Source: Alteromonadaceae bacterium
GTDB lineage: Bacteria; Pseudomonadota; Gammaproteobacteria; Enterobacterales; Alteromonadaceae
Direction of reading: 5' to 3'
DNA: 64,000 bases
NCBI GenBank assembly: GCA_014872785.1
Contig: WKFJ01000038.1
Coordinates: 1 to 64,000, forward strand
The translations under genes were made by a program, and so were the position numbers. This document shows, piece by piece, positions 55,652-64,000 of this stretch. A model generated the notes under the pieces. That model saw only the letters and a list, made by a program, of their open reading frames with translations. It searched no databases and had not been told where the DNA came from. How positions within the stretch are numbered: position 1 is the first letter of the stretch; every line of letters begins with the position of its first letter.

Positions 55652-56932
55652 TTACTTCTCGATAGGAGTGTAAGGTTTTTGGGTTTCACCCGTGTAAAGC
55701 TGGCGAGGACGACCGATTTTTTGACCCGGCTGGCTCAACATTTCATGCCAATGCGAAATCCATCCTACTGTTCTTGCAAGCGCAAAAATACAAGTGAACA
55801 TATTGGTAGGAATGCCAATAGCTTTCAAAATAATACCCGAGTAGAAGTCTACGTTCGGGAACAATTTCTTCGACTTGAAGTAATCATCTTCTAGTGCGAT
55901 TCGCTCAAGTTCCATCGCCACGTCTAATAGTGGATCGTCAACTTTCAATTCTTGCAGTACTTCGTGACAGCTTTCACGCATCACTGTAGCGCGCGGATCG
56001 TAGTTTTTGTAAACCCTGTGACCGAAGCCCATGAGACGGAACGGGTCGCTCTTGTCTTTTGCTTTGGCAATGTACTCAGGAATCTTATCTACAGAACCGA
56101 TTTCTTCAAGCATGTTCAAACAAGCTTCATTAGCACCACCGTGAGCAGGACCCCACAAAGAAGCAACACCCGCAGCAATACACGCGTAAGGGTTTGCACC
56201 TGAAGAACCTGCTAGTCTGACGGTAGAGGTCGACGCGTTTTGCTCGTGGTCTGCGTGTAGCGTAAAGATACGATCAACAGCACGTGCAACCGCAGGGCTG
56301 ACTTTGTAATCTTCTGCAGGTACAGAAAACATCATGTTTAAGAAGTTTTCTGCGTATGATAAATCGTTGCGCGGATATACGAACGGTTGGCCGATATTGT
56401 ACTTGTAACACATCGCCACCAACGTTGGCATTTTAGCGACCAAGCGATAAGCGCTACGCAAACGCATACTTTGATCGCTTACGTCTAAATCGTCATGGTA
56501 GAAAGAAGACATTGCACCGACGGTTCCGCATAGCATTGCCATTGGGTGAGCGTCAGGGCGGAAGCCTTGGAAAAACTTGTTCACACTTTCATTAACCATA
56601 GTGTGGCGCGTGATAGTTCCTTTAAAGTCTGCGTATTCAGCTGAACTCGGTGCATTGCCATGTAGTAGCATGTAGCATACTTCTAGGTAGTCCGCGTCAC
56701 GAGCCAATTCTTCAATTGAGAAGCCTCTGTGAAGTAGTACGCCTTTTGCTCCGTCAATGAATGTGATCTCTGATTCACATGAACCAGTCGCCATAAAACC
56801 AGGGTCAAAAGTGAAATAACCAATGCTGCCTAATGCGCGCACATCAATTACGTCTTGACCGGCGCTTCCTTTTAGCACAGGAAGTTCGATTTCTTTATCT
56901 CCTACTTTCAACACGGCTTTATCAGCTGCCAT
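55652..56932 (-). CDS. gltA: Citrate synthase (type II)
   Basis: 426 residues, the hexameric Gram-negative type that is NADH-sensitive in relatives. Catalytic regions are [13 protein letters not shown] (His) near 262, [14 protein letters not shown] (His) near 302, and the Asp-bearing [13 protein letters not shown] near 360. It condenses acetyl-CoA with oxaloacetate. It is divergent from sdhC; a candidate promoter and palindrome lie upstream (own entries). Confidence 0.96.
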   Translation of the reverse strand: MAADKAVLKVGDKEIELPVLKGSAGQDVIDVRALGSIGYFTFDPGFMATGSCESEITFIDGAKGVLLHRGFSIEELARDADYLEVCYMLLHGNAPSSAEYADFKGTITRHTMVNESVNKFFQGFRPDAHPMAMLCGTVGAMSSFYHDDLDVSDQSMRLRSAYRLVAKMPTLVAMCYKYNIGQPFVYPRNDLSYAENFLNMMFSVPAEDYKVSPAVARAVDRIFTLHADHEQNASTSTVRLAGSSGANPYACIAAGVASLWGPAHGGANEACLNMLEEIGSVDKIPEYIAKAKDKSDPFRLMGFGHRVYKNYDPRATVMRESCHEVLQELKVDDPLLDVAMELERIALEDDYFKSKKLFPNVDFYSGIILKAIGIPTNMFTCIFALARTVGWISHWHEMLSQPGQKIGRPRQLYTGETQKPYTPIEK

Positions 56933-56988
56933 AAAAGTCTCCTTCGAAATATTTGGGGATGCTCGACGTTTTTTCAGTCAGGCGTTTG

Positions 56989-57037
56989 ATTGGACAAAGA
57001 GTCCAATAGTTGTAACCACATTGTCGACATAAGTCAA
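56989..57037 (-). promoter_or_regulatory. Candidate gltA promoter with palindrome at the start site
   Basis: On the minus strand TTGACT and TACAAC are 17 bases apart (57009-57037). Right after the -10, ATTGGAC-N5-GTCCAAT (56989-57007) is a perfect 7-bp palindrome that would lie near the transcription start. It could be an operator. Confidence 0.4.
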
Positions 57038-57071
57038 TTTTAATGCAGATATGTTTAATAACTATTCGCCT

Positions 57072-57110
57072 ATGTGAAGCTTATGTGACAATTATGTAAA
57101 TATCATGTTG
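57072..57110 (+). promoter_or_regulatory. Four direct repeats phased at 11 bp (ArcA-like array)
   Basis: ATGTGA, ATGTGA, ATGTAA and ATGTTG start at 57072, 57083, 57094 and 57105, exactly 11 bases apart. ArcA binds direct repeats resembling TGTTAA at 11-bp spacing. Copies match the pattern loosely except in phasing. The array lies upstream of the sdhC -35. Confidence 0.55.
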
Positions 57111-57225
57111 AAACCCGGTAAATCGTTACAAAAATTGTATTTATCAATTGTCATAGATATACTTTTTATCAGTTGAACCCGAATAAATATCAGTGTTACG
57201 CTAATGGGCATAACCTTTTGTTTGG

Positions 57226-57242
57226 GTTAACAATTTGTTAAT
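57226..57242 (+). promoter_or_regulatory. Candidate ArcA box before sdhC
   Basis: GTTAA at 57226-57230 recurs at 57237-57241, exactly 11 bases later, as in the ArcA direct-repeat consensus. It lies about 135 bases before the sdhC start. sdhCDAB is repressed by ArcA in E. coli when oxygen is low; the role here is inferred. Confidence 0.55.
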
Positions 57243-57376
57243 AGAAAGTCGAGTGCCAATACCCGTCATTTTATTAGCAACACAACTTGGAACTCCGCTA
57301 AGAATAGTCGAACATTACAAAATCGCCTGTCGCTTATCGGGAAAACTCTACAATCAGTCCACATGGGCAACGAATC

Positions 57377-57751
57377 GTGAAAAAACAAAGACCAGTAAAT
57401 TTAGACCTCAATACGATTAGTTTTCCGCCTTCCGCTATTTCTTCAATTTTGCACCGTGTTACAGGTGTGGCTATGTTCTTCGCATTAATCTTCGTGATTA
57501 CCGCGTGGGCGTATTCACTTACCTCTGCTGACGGATTTGCAGCTGTTGTTGAAGCGATGAACGGTGTATTCGGGAAAATCATTTTAATCGGTACCGTTTC
57601 AGTATTGACTTATCACATTCTTGGCGGCGTCCGTCACATGTTTATGGACGCAGGTTACTTTGAAGAATTGGAATCAGGTAATTCAAGCGCGAAGATCGTA
57701 ATCGGCGCATGGGTAGTCCTCACCGTGATTATGGGAGTCGTGTTATGGTAA
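57377..57751 (+). CDS. sdhC: Succinate dehydrogenase cytochrome b556 subunit
   Basis: 124 residues with three membrane helices. Haem/quinone-site features are SILHRVTGVAMFF (Ser-His-Arg region near residue 22) and VLTYHILGGVRHMFMD near 80. Starts with GTG (57377); the frame of a nearby ATG is different. It anchors SdhAB in the inner membrane. The stop overlaps the sdhD start. Confidence 0.94.
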   Translation: MKKQRPVNLDLNTISFPPSAISSILHRVTGVAMFFALIFVITAWAYSLTSADGFAAVVEAMNGVFGKIILIGTVSVLTYHILGGVRHMFMDAGYFEELESGNSSAKIVIGAWVVLTVIMGVVLW

Positions 57752-58092
57752 CGAATCAGGCAAGTATCAAAAGAGACGGAATCCAAGATTACGTTTCACT
57801 GCGCACCACAGCGCTTGTTATTCTGGCCTACAGCATATTCTTGTTGTGGTTCTTTGTTTCTACACCAGAGGTGACCTACGAGGTTTGGACTGGTTTGTTC
57901 TCAAATCTGTTAGTGAAAGTTTTCACTTTAGCTGCACTTGTGTCCATCATGATACACGTACGTATCGGTTTGTGGCAGGTCTTAACTGACTACATCAAAC
58001 CACACACACTGCGTGCTGGACTACAGTATGTTTTGAACCTAATCGCTTTTGCTTACGTAGCGATTGGCGTATTTGTACTATGGGGTGTATAA
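57745..58092 (+). CDS. sdhD: Succinate dehydrogenase membrane anchor subunit
   Basis: 115 residues with three membrane helices. The haem-side histidine is in IMIHVRIGLWQVLTDYIK. I start at the ATG overlapping the sdhC TAA (ATGGTAA) rather than 12 codons upstream inside sdhC. Low sequence conservation is normal for this subunit. The stop abuts the sdhA GTG. Confidence 0.92.
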   Translation: MVTNQASIKRDGIQDYVSLRTTALVILAYSIFLLWFFVSTPEVTYEVWTGLFSNLLVKVFTLAALVSIMIHVRIGLWQVLTDYIKPHTLRAGLQYVLNLIAFAYVAIGVFVLWGV

Positions 58093-59865
58093 GTGAAAGT
58101 AGCTGTTCATGAATTTGACGCGGTAGTAATCGGCGCCGGTGGCGCAGGTATGAGAGCCGCTTTACAAATATCTCAGTCGGGCAAGTCATGCGCCTTATTA
58201 TCTAAAGTATTTCCAACTCGTTCTCACACTGTTTCTGCCCAAGGCGGGATTACAGTAGCGCTGGGTAATGCCCACGAAGATAACTGGGAATGGCACATGT
58301 ACGACACCGTAAAAGGGTCGGATTACATCGGTGACCAAGACGCCATTGAATACATGTGTAAAACTGGACCTGAAGCCATTATCGAAATGGAAAATATGGG
58401 TCTTCCTTTCTCGCGTTTCGAGAACGGTAAGATATACCAGCGTCCGTTTGGTGGTCAGTCTAAGAATTTTGGTGGCGAGCAGGGTGCTCGTACCGCGGCA
58501 GCAGCTGACCGTACAGGTCATGCATTGTTGCACTTGCTTTATCAGCAAAATGTTAAAAACAAAACCAAAGTCTTCAGCGAATGGTTTGCACTAGATTTAG
58601 TGAAAAACCAAGACGGTGACGTTGTAGGTTGTACAGCAATCGATATCGAAACCGGCGAAGTTGTTTACTTCAAGTCGCGCGCAGTTGTTTTGGCAACGGG
58701 TGGTGCGGGTCGTATCTATGCGTCTACAACAAATGCCCACATCAATACGGGTGACGGTGCTGGTATGGCACTTCGTGCCGGCGTTTGCGTGCAAGACATG
58801 GAAATGTGGCAGTTCCACCCAACGGGCATCGCCGGTGCGGGTACTTTGGTAACTGAAGGCTGTCGTGGTGAAGGTGGTTACCTTCTCAATAAAGACGGCG
58901 AGCGTTTCATGGAGCGTTATGCGCCAAATGCGAAAGACTTAGCTGGCCGTGACGTGGTAGCGCGTTCGATGATGACAGAAATTCGCGAAGGCCGCGGTTG
59001 TGATGGTCCTTGGGGCACACACATTAAACTTAAGCTAGACCACCTAGGTAAAGATGTTCTTGAATCGCGTCTACCTGGTATTCTTGAGCTTTCAAGAACC
59101 TTCGCACACGTGGATCCAGTAAAAGAGCCTATTCCAGTGATCCCAACTTGTCACTACATGATGGGGGGTATACCCACTAACGTTGATGGTCAATGTTTAA
59201 CTGTTGATGCTGATGGCAACGAAAAACTGGTCAAAGGCTTATTCGCCTGTGGTGAAATTGCCTGTGTATCTGTTCACGGTGCTAACCGCCTTGGTGGTAA
59301 CTCATTACTCGACTTGGTTGTATTTGGTCGTGCAACTGGTCTTCACCTCGGTGAAGCACTCAACAATGCTGATACCAGTCGCGAAGCATCAGAGTCTGAC
59401 ATGGAAGCGGCACTAGCGCGCTTCAACCGTTGGGAAAGCTCTGAAAAAGGCAAGGGCGAAGATCCAGTTGAAATTAAGAAAGCGATGCAAGAGTGCATGC
59501 AGCTGAACTTCTCGGTATTCCGTGAAGGCGATGCAATGGCACAAGGCTTGAAGGAGCTAAAAGAAATTCGCGAAAGATTGCAAAACGCGCGCCTTGACGA
59601 CAAGAGCAGCGACTTCAATACTCAACGTATTGAGTGTTTAGAGCTAGATAACTTGATGGAAACGGCGTATGCAACTGCGGTTTCAGCCAACTTTAGAACT
59701 GAAAGCCGCGGTGCCCACAGTCGCTTTGACTTCCCTGATCGCGATGACGAGAATTGGTTGTGTCACAGTCTTTACTCTCCAGAGACAGAAGAGATGTCTC
59801 GTAGAGAAGTAAACATGTCACCAAAACTTCGTGAAGCGTTCCCGCCTAAAGTGCGTACCTACTAA
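58093..59865 (+). CDS. sdhA: Succinate dehydrogenase flavoprotein subunit
   Basis: 590 residues, covalent-FAD catalytic subunit. Dinucleotide motif [15 protein letters not shown] (residues 11-25), FAD-linked His in [10 protein letters not shown] (near 45), GGQSKNFGG, active-site Arg in [10 protein letters not shown] and THYMMGG-type HYMMGGIPT near 355. Starts with GTG directly after sdhD. It oxidises succinate to fumarate. Confidence 0.97.
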   Translation: MKVAVHEFDAVVIGAGGAGMRAALQISQSGKSCALLSKVFPTRSHTVSAQGGITVALGNAHEDNWEWHMYDTVKGSDYIGDQDAIEYMCKTGPEAIIEMENMGLPFSRFENGKIYQRPFGGQSKNFGGEQGARTAAAADRTGHALLHLLYQQNVKNKTKVFSEWFALDLVKNQDGDVVGCTAIDIETGEVVYFKSRAVVLATGGAGRIYASTTNAHINTGDGAGMALRAGVCVQDMEMWQFHPTGIAGAGTLVTEGCRGEGGYLLNKDGERFMERYAPNAKDLAGRDVVARSMMTEIREGRGCDGPWGTHIKLKLDHLGKDVLESRLPGILELSRTFAHVDPVKEPIPVIPTCHYMMGGIPTNVDGQCLTVDADGNEKLVKGLFACGEIACVSVHGANRLGGNSLLDLVVFGRATGLHLGEALNNADTSREASESDMEAALARFNRWESSEKGKGEDPVEIKKAMQECMQLNFSVFREGDAMAQGLKELKEIRERLQNARLDDKSSDFNTQRIECLELDNLMETAYATAVSANFRTESRGAHSRFDFPDRDDENWLCHSLYSPETEEMSRREVNMSPKLREAFPPKVRTY

Positions 59866-59877
59866 GGGGAGATTGTT

Positions 59878-60588
59878 ATGAATTTAGAATTTTCAGTATA
59901 TCGTTACAATCCGGATGTCGATCCAAAGCCTAAAATGGAAGACTACACGCTAGAAGTGGAAGAAGGCCAAGACATGATGGTGTTGGATGCGTTAATCGCA
60001 TTGAAAGAAAAAGATCCAACATTGTCTTTTAGACGTTCGTGTCGCGAGGGTGTTTGTGGTTCAGACGGCGTCAACATGAATGGTAAAAACGGTTTGGCTT
60101 GTATTACGCCTTTATCGGCGCTGGGCAAAGGTAAAATCGTAATCAGACCATTACCTGGTTTGCCGGTAGTGCGTGATTTGGTTGTAGACATGACTCAGTT
60201 CTACACTCAATACGAGAAAATTAAACCGTTTTTGATTAATGACGACAAGCAGCCACCTGCACGTGAACACCTGCAGTCGCCTGAAGAGCGTGAAAAGCTC
60301 GATGGCTTGTACGAGTGTATCTTGTGTGCGTGTTGTTCTACTTCGTGCCCGTCATTCTGGTGGAACCCTGACAAGTTTGTCGGTCCTGCAGGATTGTTAC
60401 ATGCTTACCGCTTCTTGGCGGATAGTCGTGACACGGCAACCGAAGAGCGTCTAAATGATTTAGATGACGCATTCAGCGTGTTCAGGTGCCACGGTATCAT
60501 GAACTGTGTGAATGTATGTCCGAAAGGACTTAACCCTACTAAAGCGATTGGTCATATCAAATCAATGCTTTTACAACGGGCTGTTTAG
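59878..60588 (+). CDS. sdhB: Succinate dehydrogenase iron-sulfur subunit
   Basis: 236 residues with three clusters: 2Fe-2S motif CREGVCGSDGVNMNG plus C near 55-75, 4Fe-4S CILCACCSTSCPS near 150, and CHGIMNCVNVCPKGLNP near 205. AAGGGGAG precedes the start well. It passes electrons from SdhA to quinone. Last gene of sdhCDAB. Fe-S supply is by the suf operon in this window or another system. Confidence 0.97.
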   Translation: MNLEFSVYRYNPDVDPKPKMEDYTLEVEEGQDMMVLDALIALKEKDPTLSFRRSCREGVCGSDGVNMNGKNGLACITPLSALGKGKIVIRPLPGLPVVRDLVVDMTQFYTQYEKIKPFLINDDKQPPAREHLQSPEEREKLDGLYECILCACCSTSCPSFWWNPDKFVGPAGLLHAYRFLADSRDTATEERLNDLDDAFSVFRCHGIMNCVNVCPKGLNPTKAIGHIKSMLLQRAV

Positions 60589-60627
60589 TAAGCAAACCTT
60601 GATTAGTTTGCCTAAATTTGTGTACTA

Positions 60628-60661
60628 AATAGCCGTCTGCTCAAAGATGGCTATTTTTTTA
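60628..60661 (+). terminator. Terminator between sdhB and sucA
   Basis: AATAGCCGTCT pairs with AGATGGCTATT (11 bp, one G-U) across a 6-base loop and is followed by a T-run. sucA may be transcribed from its own promoter or by read-through. Confidence 0.85.
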
Positions 60662-60720
60662 TGTGGACTTTGCTAAAGTTAAAGTCTGTTTATCAACTGT
60701 TGACGATTTAAGGGACAGTA

Positions 60721-63540
60721 ATGCAAGAAAGCGTCATGAAAGCGTGGTGGGAATCTTCTCACATGGCTGGTGGTAACGCTGCTTATGTTGAAGAAGTCTA
60801 TGAAGCCTATTTGGACGACCCAAAAAGTGTTTCAGAAGAGTGGCGAGCGGTATTTGATAAGTTACCGAAAGTGGATGGTGTCGATATCGAGACCAAACAC
60901 AGCGAAATTAGATCAGACTTTCGCAAAATGGCTGCGATGGGACTGGCGGCGAGAGCCCCAGCGGCAGCCCCTGCTGGTGAAGCAGGCGACCAAAAACAAG
61001 TAAAAGTTTTACAGCTCATCAATGCCTTCCGCTTTCGTGGACACCAGCATGCCAACCTAGACCCGCTAGGGTTGTGGCAGCAAGAGCGTGTGCGCGATTT
61101 GGAATTAAGCCATCACACGCTTAGTAAAGACGACTTTGATACTGTTTACAACGTTGGTTCATACGCCATAGGTCAAGACAAAATGTCGCTTGGTGATTTG
61201 TACAAATCGCTCAATAGAACCTACTGCGGTTCCATTGGCGCTGAGTATATGCACATTACCAATACCGAGCAAAAGCGTTGGATCCAGCATTACCTTGAAT
61301 CAAATCAAGCCAAGCCTGAGTTAGATCGCGAAGCCAAAGTCAAAGTGCTCAAAGGTCTTATTGCGGCAGATGGTATGGAAAAATACCTAGGCGCTAAATT
61401 CCCAGGTGCCAAACGCTTCTCGCTAGAAGGCGGAGACGCGCTAGTGCCAATGCTAAAAACTCTCATTACTGATGCGGGTGCAGCAGGCTCTAAGGAAGTG
61501 GTTATTGGTATGGCGCACCGTGGACGTTTAAACGTCTTGGTCAACGTACTTGGTAAAAACCCATCCGTATTGTTTGACGAGTTTTCTGGTAAGCACGACG
61601 AATCATTGGGCTCTGGTGATGTTAAGTACCACGCCGGATTTTCCTCCGATTTTGCTACACCAGGCGGCGCAGTGCACTTAGCACTTGCGTTTAACCCGTC
61701 TCACCTTGAAATTGTAAACCCGGTAGTGATGGGCTCAGTAAGAGCACGACTTGATCGCCGTGGTTGCGACGATGGCACCATGTGTTTACCCATTACGGTA
61801 CACGGTGACTCAGCTATTGCTGGTCAAGGTGTTGTACAAGAAACCTTCAATATGTCACAAACGCGTGGCTTCCAGGTTGGCGGTACCGTTCGTATCGTTG
61901 TTAACAACCAGGTTGGTTTTACCACGTCAAAAACGGTCGATACTCGCTCAACGCAGTACTGTACCGATATTGCCAAGATGGTTCAGGCACCTATCTTTCA
62001 TGTGAATTCAGACGACCCAGAAGCGGTCATGTTTGTGTCGAAGATGGCGCTTGATTATCGCAACACGTTTAAGCGTGATGTGGTTATTGATCTGGTCTGT
62101 TACCGTCGTCATGGTCACAACGAAGCTGATGAGCCAAATGCAACTCAGCCGTTGATGTACCAAAAAATTCGCAAGCACCCGGTGCCGCGTAAGATTTATG
62201 CAGACCAGCTAGTTACCGAAGGCGTAATTGAGGCACGTGAAGTAGACAAGCTAGTAAACGAGTACCGTGAGTCGCTCGATCACGGTGCGTGTGTGGTAGA
62301 AGAATGGCGACCTATGACTGAGCACTCAGTGGATTGGTCACCATACATTGGCCACGACTGGGACGTTCCTTATGATGGCTCAGTGTCTGTCGATAAGTTA
62401 AAGTCTTTAGGCGAGCGCATGTGTGCTTATCCCGAAAACTACAAGCTACAGTCTCGTGTAAATAAGTTATATAACGATCGCCTTTCTATGATCAAAGGCG
62501 AGAAGCCTCTTGATTGGGGTGCGGCTGAAACACTCGCGTATGCAACTTTACTAGAAGAGAACACCGATATTCGCTTTACCGGTCAGGATGCTGGACGCGG
62601 AACCTTCTTCCACCGCCACGCGGTGCTCCACAGTCAAGACAGCGGTGACGAGTACTTGCCACTGCAAAATTTGGCGAGTGAACAAGGTAAATTCGAAGTA
62701 TATGATTCTGTGCTGTCTGAAGAAGCCGTTATGGCTTTTGAGTTTGGCTATGCCACTGCCGAGCCAGGCACACTAACCATTTGGGAAGCACAGTTTGGTG
62801 ACTTCGCCAACGGTGCACAGGTGGTTATTGACCAGTTCTTAAGTTCTGGTGAGCACAAGTGGGGACGTCTATGCGGCCTAACCTTGTTACTTCCACACGG
62901 TTATGAAGGGCAAGGTCCTGAGCACAGCTCAGCAAGACTGGAACGCTTCCTACAGCTTTGTGCTGATCACAACTGGCAAGTGGTAGTGCCGTCTACACCT
63001 TCACAGGTATACAATATGATCCGTCGTCAATCGGTGCGTCCAATGCGTCGTCCTCTGATTGTAATGTCGCCAAAATCATTGTTACGTCACCCGTTGGCAG
63101 TTTCTTCAATGGAAGAGCTTGCAGAAGGTGTGTTCCACAATGTCATTGACGAAATTGACGATATCAAACCTGCCAAAGTTAAACGCGTTGTTATGTGTTC
63201 CGGTAAGGTTTATTACGACTTGCTTGAAAAACGTCGCAAAGATGAGATTGACGATGTAGCGATTGTTCGTATTGAACAGCTATATCCTTTCCCTCACGTC
63301 GAAGTAGAAGCGATGGTGGAAAAATATAAGCACGTTACAGACTGGGTATGGTGCCAGGAAGAGCCTCAAAACCAAGGCGCTTGGTACTGCAGTCAGCACC
63401 ATTTCTGGGATTCTATTCCAGCGGGTGCAAAAGTTACTTACGCTGGCAGAGCGGCGTCTTCAGCTCCTGCAGTGGGCTATCTTTCAATTCACAATCAGCA
63501 GCAAAAAGCCTTGGTTGCTGAGGCACTAGAGATCAAATAA
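60721..63540 (+). CDS. sucA: 2-oxoglutarate dehydrogenase E1 component
   Basis: 939 residues, the usual E1o length; thiamine-diphosphate enzyme that decarboxylates 2-oxoglutarate. Features are the N-terminal SHMAGGNAAYVEEVYEAYLDDP (E2-binding helix), the RFRGHQHANLDPLG region near 100, GMAHRGRLNVLVNVLGK (near 260), the HGDSAIAGQG motif near 360, and FANGAQVVIDQFL near 695. AAGGGACAG precedes the ATG. It is followed by sucB after eight bases. Confidence 0.97.
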   Translation: MQESVMKAWWESSHMAGGNAAYVEEVYEAYLDDPKSVSEEWRAVFDKLPKVDGVDIETKHSEIRSDFRKMAAMGLAARAPAAAPAGEAGDQKQVKVLQLINAFRFRGHQHANLDPLGLWQQERVRDLELSHHTLSKDDFDTVYNVGSYAIGQDKMSLGDLYKSLNRTYCGSIGAEYMHITNTEQKRWIQHYLESNQAKPELDREAKVKVLKGLIAADGMEKYLGAKFPGAKRFSLEGGDALVPMLKTLITDAGAAGSKEVVIGMAHRGRLNVLVNVLGKNPSVLFDEFSGKHDESLGSGDVKYHAGFSSDFATPGGAVHLALAFNPSHLEIVNPVVMGSVRARLDRRGCDDGTMCLPITVHGDSAIAGQGVVQETFNMSQTRGFQVGGTVRIVVNNQVGFTTSKTVDTRSTQYCTDIAKMVQAPIFHVNSDDPEAVMFVSKMALDYRNTFKRDVVIDLVCYRRHGHNEADEPNATQPLMYQKIRKHPVPRKIYADQLVTEGVIEAREVDKLVNEYRESLDHGACVVEEWRPMTEHSVDWSPYIGHDWDVPYDGSVSVDKLKSLGERMCAYPENYKLQSRVNKLYNDRLSMIKGEKPLDWGAAETLAYATLLEENTDIRFTGQDAGRGTFFHRHAVLHSQDSGDEYLPLQNLASEQGKFEVYDSVLSEEAVMAFEFGYATAEPGTLTIWEAQFGDFANGAQVVIDQFLSSGEHKWGRLCGLTLLLPHGYEGQGPEHSSARLERFLQLCADHNWQVVVPSTPSQVYNMIRRQSVRPMRRPLIVMSPKSLLRHPLAVSSMEELAEGVFHNVIDEIDDIKPAKVKRVVMCSGKVYYDLLEKRRKDEIDDVAIVRIEQLYPFPHVEVEAMVEKYKHVTDWVWCQEEPQNQGAWYCSQHHFWDSIPAGAKVTYAGRAASSAPAVGYLSIHNQQQKALVAEALEIK

Positions 63541-63548
63541 GGATAAAT

Positions 63549-64000
63549 ATGGCAATCGAAATCAAAGTTCCCGTACTTCCTGAGTCAGTTGCAGACGCAA
63601 CAGTAGCGACTTGGCACGTAAAAGTGGGTGACACAGTGTCTCGTGACCAAAACTTGGTTGATATTGAAACTGATAAGGTAGTACTGGAAGTGGTAGCACC
63701 TGGTGATGGTGTGATCAGTGAAATAATCGCAGGCGAGGGCGATACAGTCCTTGCTGAGCAATTAATTGCAAAAATAGCTGCTGGAGGCGAAGCGGTTGCT
63801 GCTGCTCCTGCACCTGCGGCTGAACCTCAAACAAATACAAGCGCAAAGGGTGAATCTGTGGATATCAAAGTACCGGTCTTGCCAGAATCTGTGGCGGACG
63901 CAACTATCGCAACATGGCACGTACAGCCGGGTGAGGCTGTGTCTAGAGATCAAAATCTAGTTGATATTGAAACTGATAAAGTAGTGTTGGAAGTTGTTGC
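63549..64000 (+). CDS. sucB: Dihydrolipoyl succinyltransferase E2, 5' part with two lipoyl domains
   Basis: The first 150 codons of E2o are in the window; the frame is open at the edge. Two lipoyl domains are seen: residues 1-77 and from about 104 on, with a short Ala/Pro linker between. Both carry the lipoylation site ETDKVVLEV. They are nearly identical (VPVLPESVADAT and RDQNLVDIETDKVVLEVV occur twice). Many gammaproteobacterial SucB proteins have one lipoyl domain, so a two-domain form is a variant. Ribosome site AAGGA lies before the ATG. Confidence 0.93.
   Translation, partial: MAIEIKVPVLPESVADATVATWHVKVGDTVSRDQNLVDIETDKVVLEVVAPGDGVISEIIAGEGDTVLAEQLIAKIAAGGEAVAAAPAPAAEPQTNTSAKGESVDIKVPVLPESVADATIATWHVQPGEAVSRDQNLVDIETDKVVLEVV

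Larger units (their letters stand above)
56933..57376. promoter_or_regulatory. Divergent gltA-sdhC control region
   Basis: 444 bases without a credible gene. It carries a gltA promoter candidate and palindrome (56989-57037), a four-copy 11-bp-phased repeat (57072-57110), an sdhC promoter candidate (TTGTAT at 57135-57140, 17 bases, TATACT at 57158-57163), and a GTTAA direct repeat (57226-57241). The start codon of sdhC is about 210 bases beyond that promoter, giving a long leader as in E. coli sdh. Confidence 0.6.

Noticed and set aside
57235-57420. 61-codon frame overlapping the sdhC start
   Set aside because: It starts with TTG, overlaps sdhC in another frame and spans the proposed leader; no ribosome site.
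1-64000. Search for tRNA, rRNA, insertion sequences, integrases, phage genes and toxin-antitoxin pairs
   Set aside because: No cloverleaf with CCA-type end, no transposase or integrase motif, and no phage or toxin-antitoxin genes were recognised by eye.

Overview
This 64 kb window looks like a piece of the chromosome of a marine-type gammaproteobacterium, most likely an Alteromonadales (Alteromonadaceae-like) organism. The reasons are moderate GC, a sufBCDSA-sufT-sufE operon, cmoAB, moaABCDE, an sdhCDAB-sucAB respiratory TCA cluster, several large chemoreceptors, a TonB-dependent receptor and RND pumps. The genus call is inferred from gene content; no search was run. I see no insertion sequence, prophage, integrase, CRISPR array, rRNA or tRNA. 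Nearly all of the window is chromosomal core or house-keeping sequence with small accessory islands.

Layout. 0-0.1 kb: a palindromic REP/MITE-like repeat cut by the window edge. 0.2-8.3 kb (minus): a small unknown protein and an RND efflux operon (lipoprotein adaptor plus two different permeases). 8.6-13.6 kb (plus): an SRPBCC protein, then a molybdenum-hydroxylase operon (XdhC, MocA-like cytidylyltransferase, 2Fe-2S subunit, Tat-exported Mo subunit). 13.7-16 kb: a voltage-gated K+ channel and LtrA, convergent. 16.1-22.1 kb (minus): a chemosensory block made of a receptor with 11 HAMP units at exact 46-residue spacing, a secreted protein with two PilJ-type sensor domains, and a second receptor. 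22.2-25.7 kb (minus): a TraB/GumN protein, MoeA and a MATE exporter. 25.9-29.8 kb (plus): an alginate-export-family porin, an Rcp1-like response regulator and a multi-PAS histidine kinase. 29.9-34.6 kb (minus): a four-gene operon that reads as a complete glucosylglycerate cycle (glycerate kinase, GpgP phosphatase, GpgS synthase, GH13_18 phosphorylase). 35-41.2 kb (plus): the Suf Fe-S assembly operon preceded by two abutting IscR-type sites. 41.2-45 kb: a small periplasmic binding protein, then moaABCDE with a possible Moco riboswitch. 45.4-47.4 kb: a di-haem cytochrome c peroxidase with a long tandem-repeat Pro/Asn/Gly linker. 47.4-49.1 kb: cmoAB. 49.2-53 kb: acs, a LuxR-type response regulator (CrbR/ErdR-like) and adenosine deaminase. 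53-57 kb (minus): a TonB receptor and citrate synthase. 57.4-64 kb (plus): sdhCDAB, sucA and the start of sucB.

How the genes fit together. Molybdenum is a recurrent theme: moaABCDE and moeA make the cofactor, the MocA-like protein and XdhC would mature it to the sulfurated cytosine-dinucleotide form, and the IorAB-like hydroxylase consumes it. MoaA, SdhB and the hydroxylase small subunit all need Fe-S clusters, which the Suf operon supplies. Acs, GltA, Sdh and Suc form a path from acetate through the TCA cycle. The divergent gltA-sdhC region carries 11-bp-phased direct repeats of the kind ArcA binds. The most interesting items are the 11-unit HAMP receptor with its shared unnamed sensor domain and PilJ-type partner, the glucosylglycerate cycle operon (its first gene may use an AUU start), the repeat-linker cytochrome c peroxidase, and the phased regulatory repeats upstream of sufB and between gltA and sdhC.
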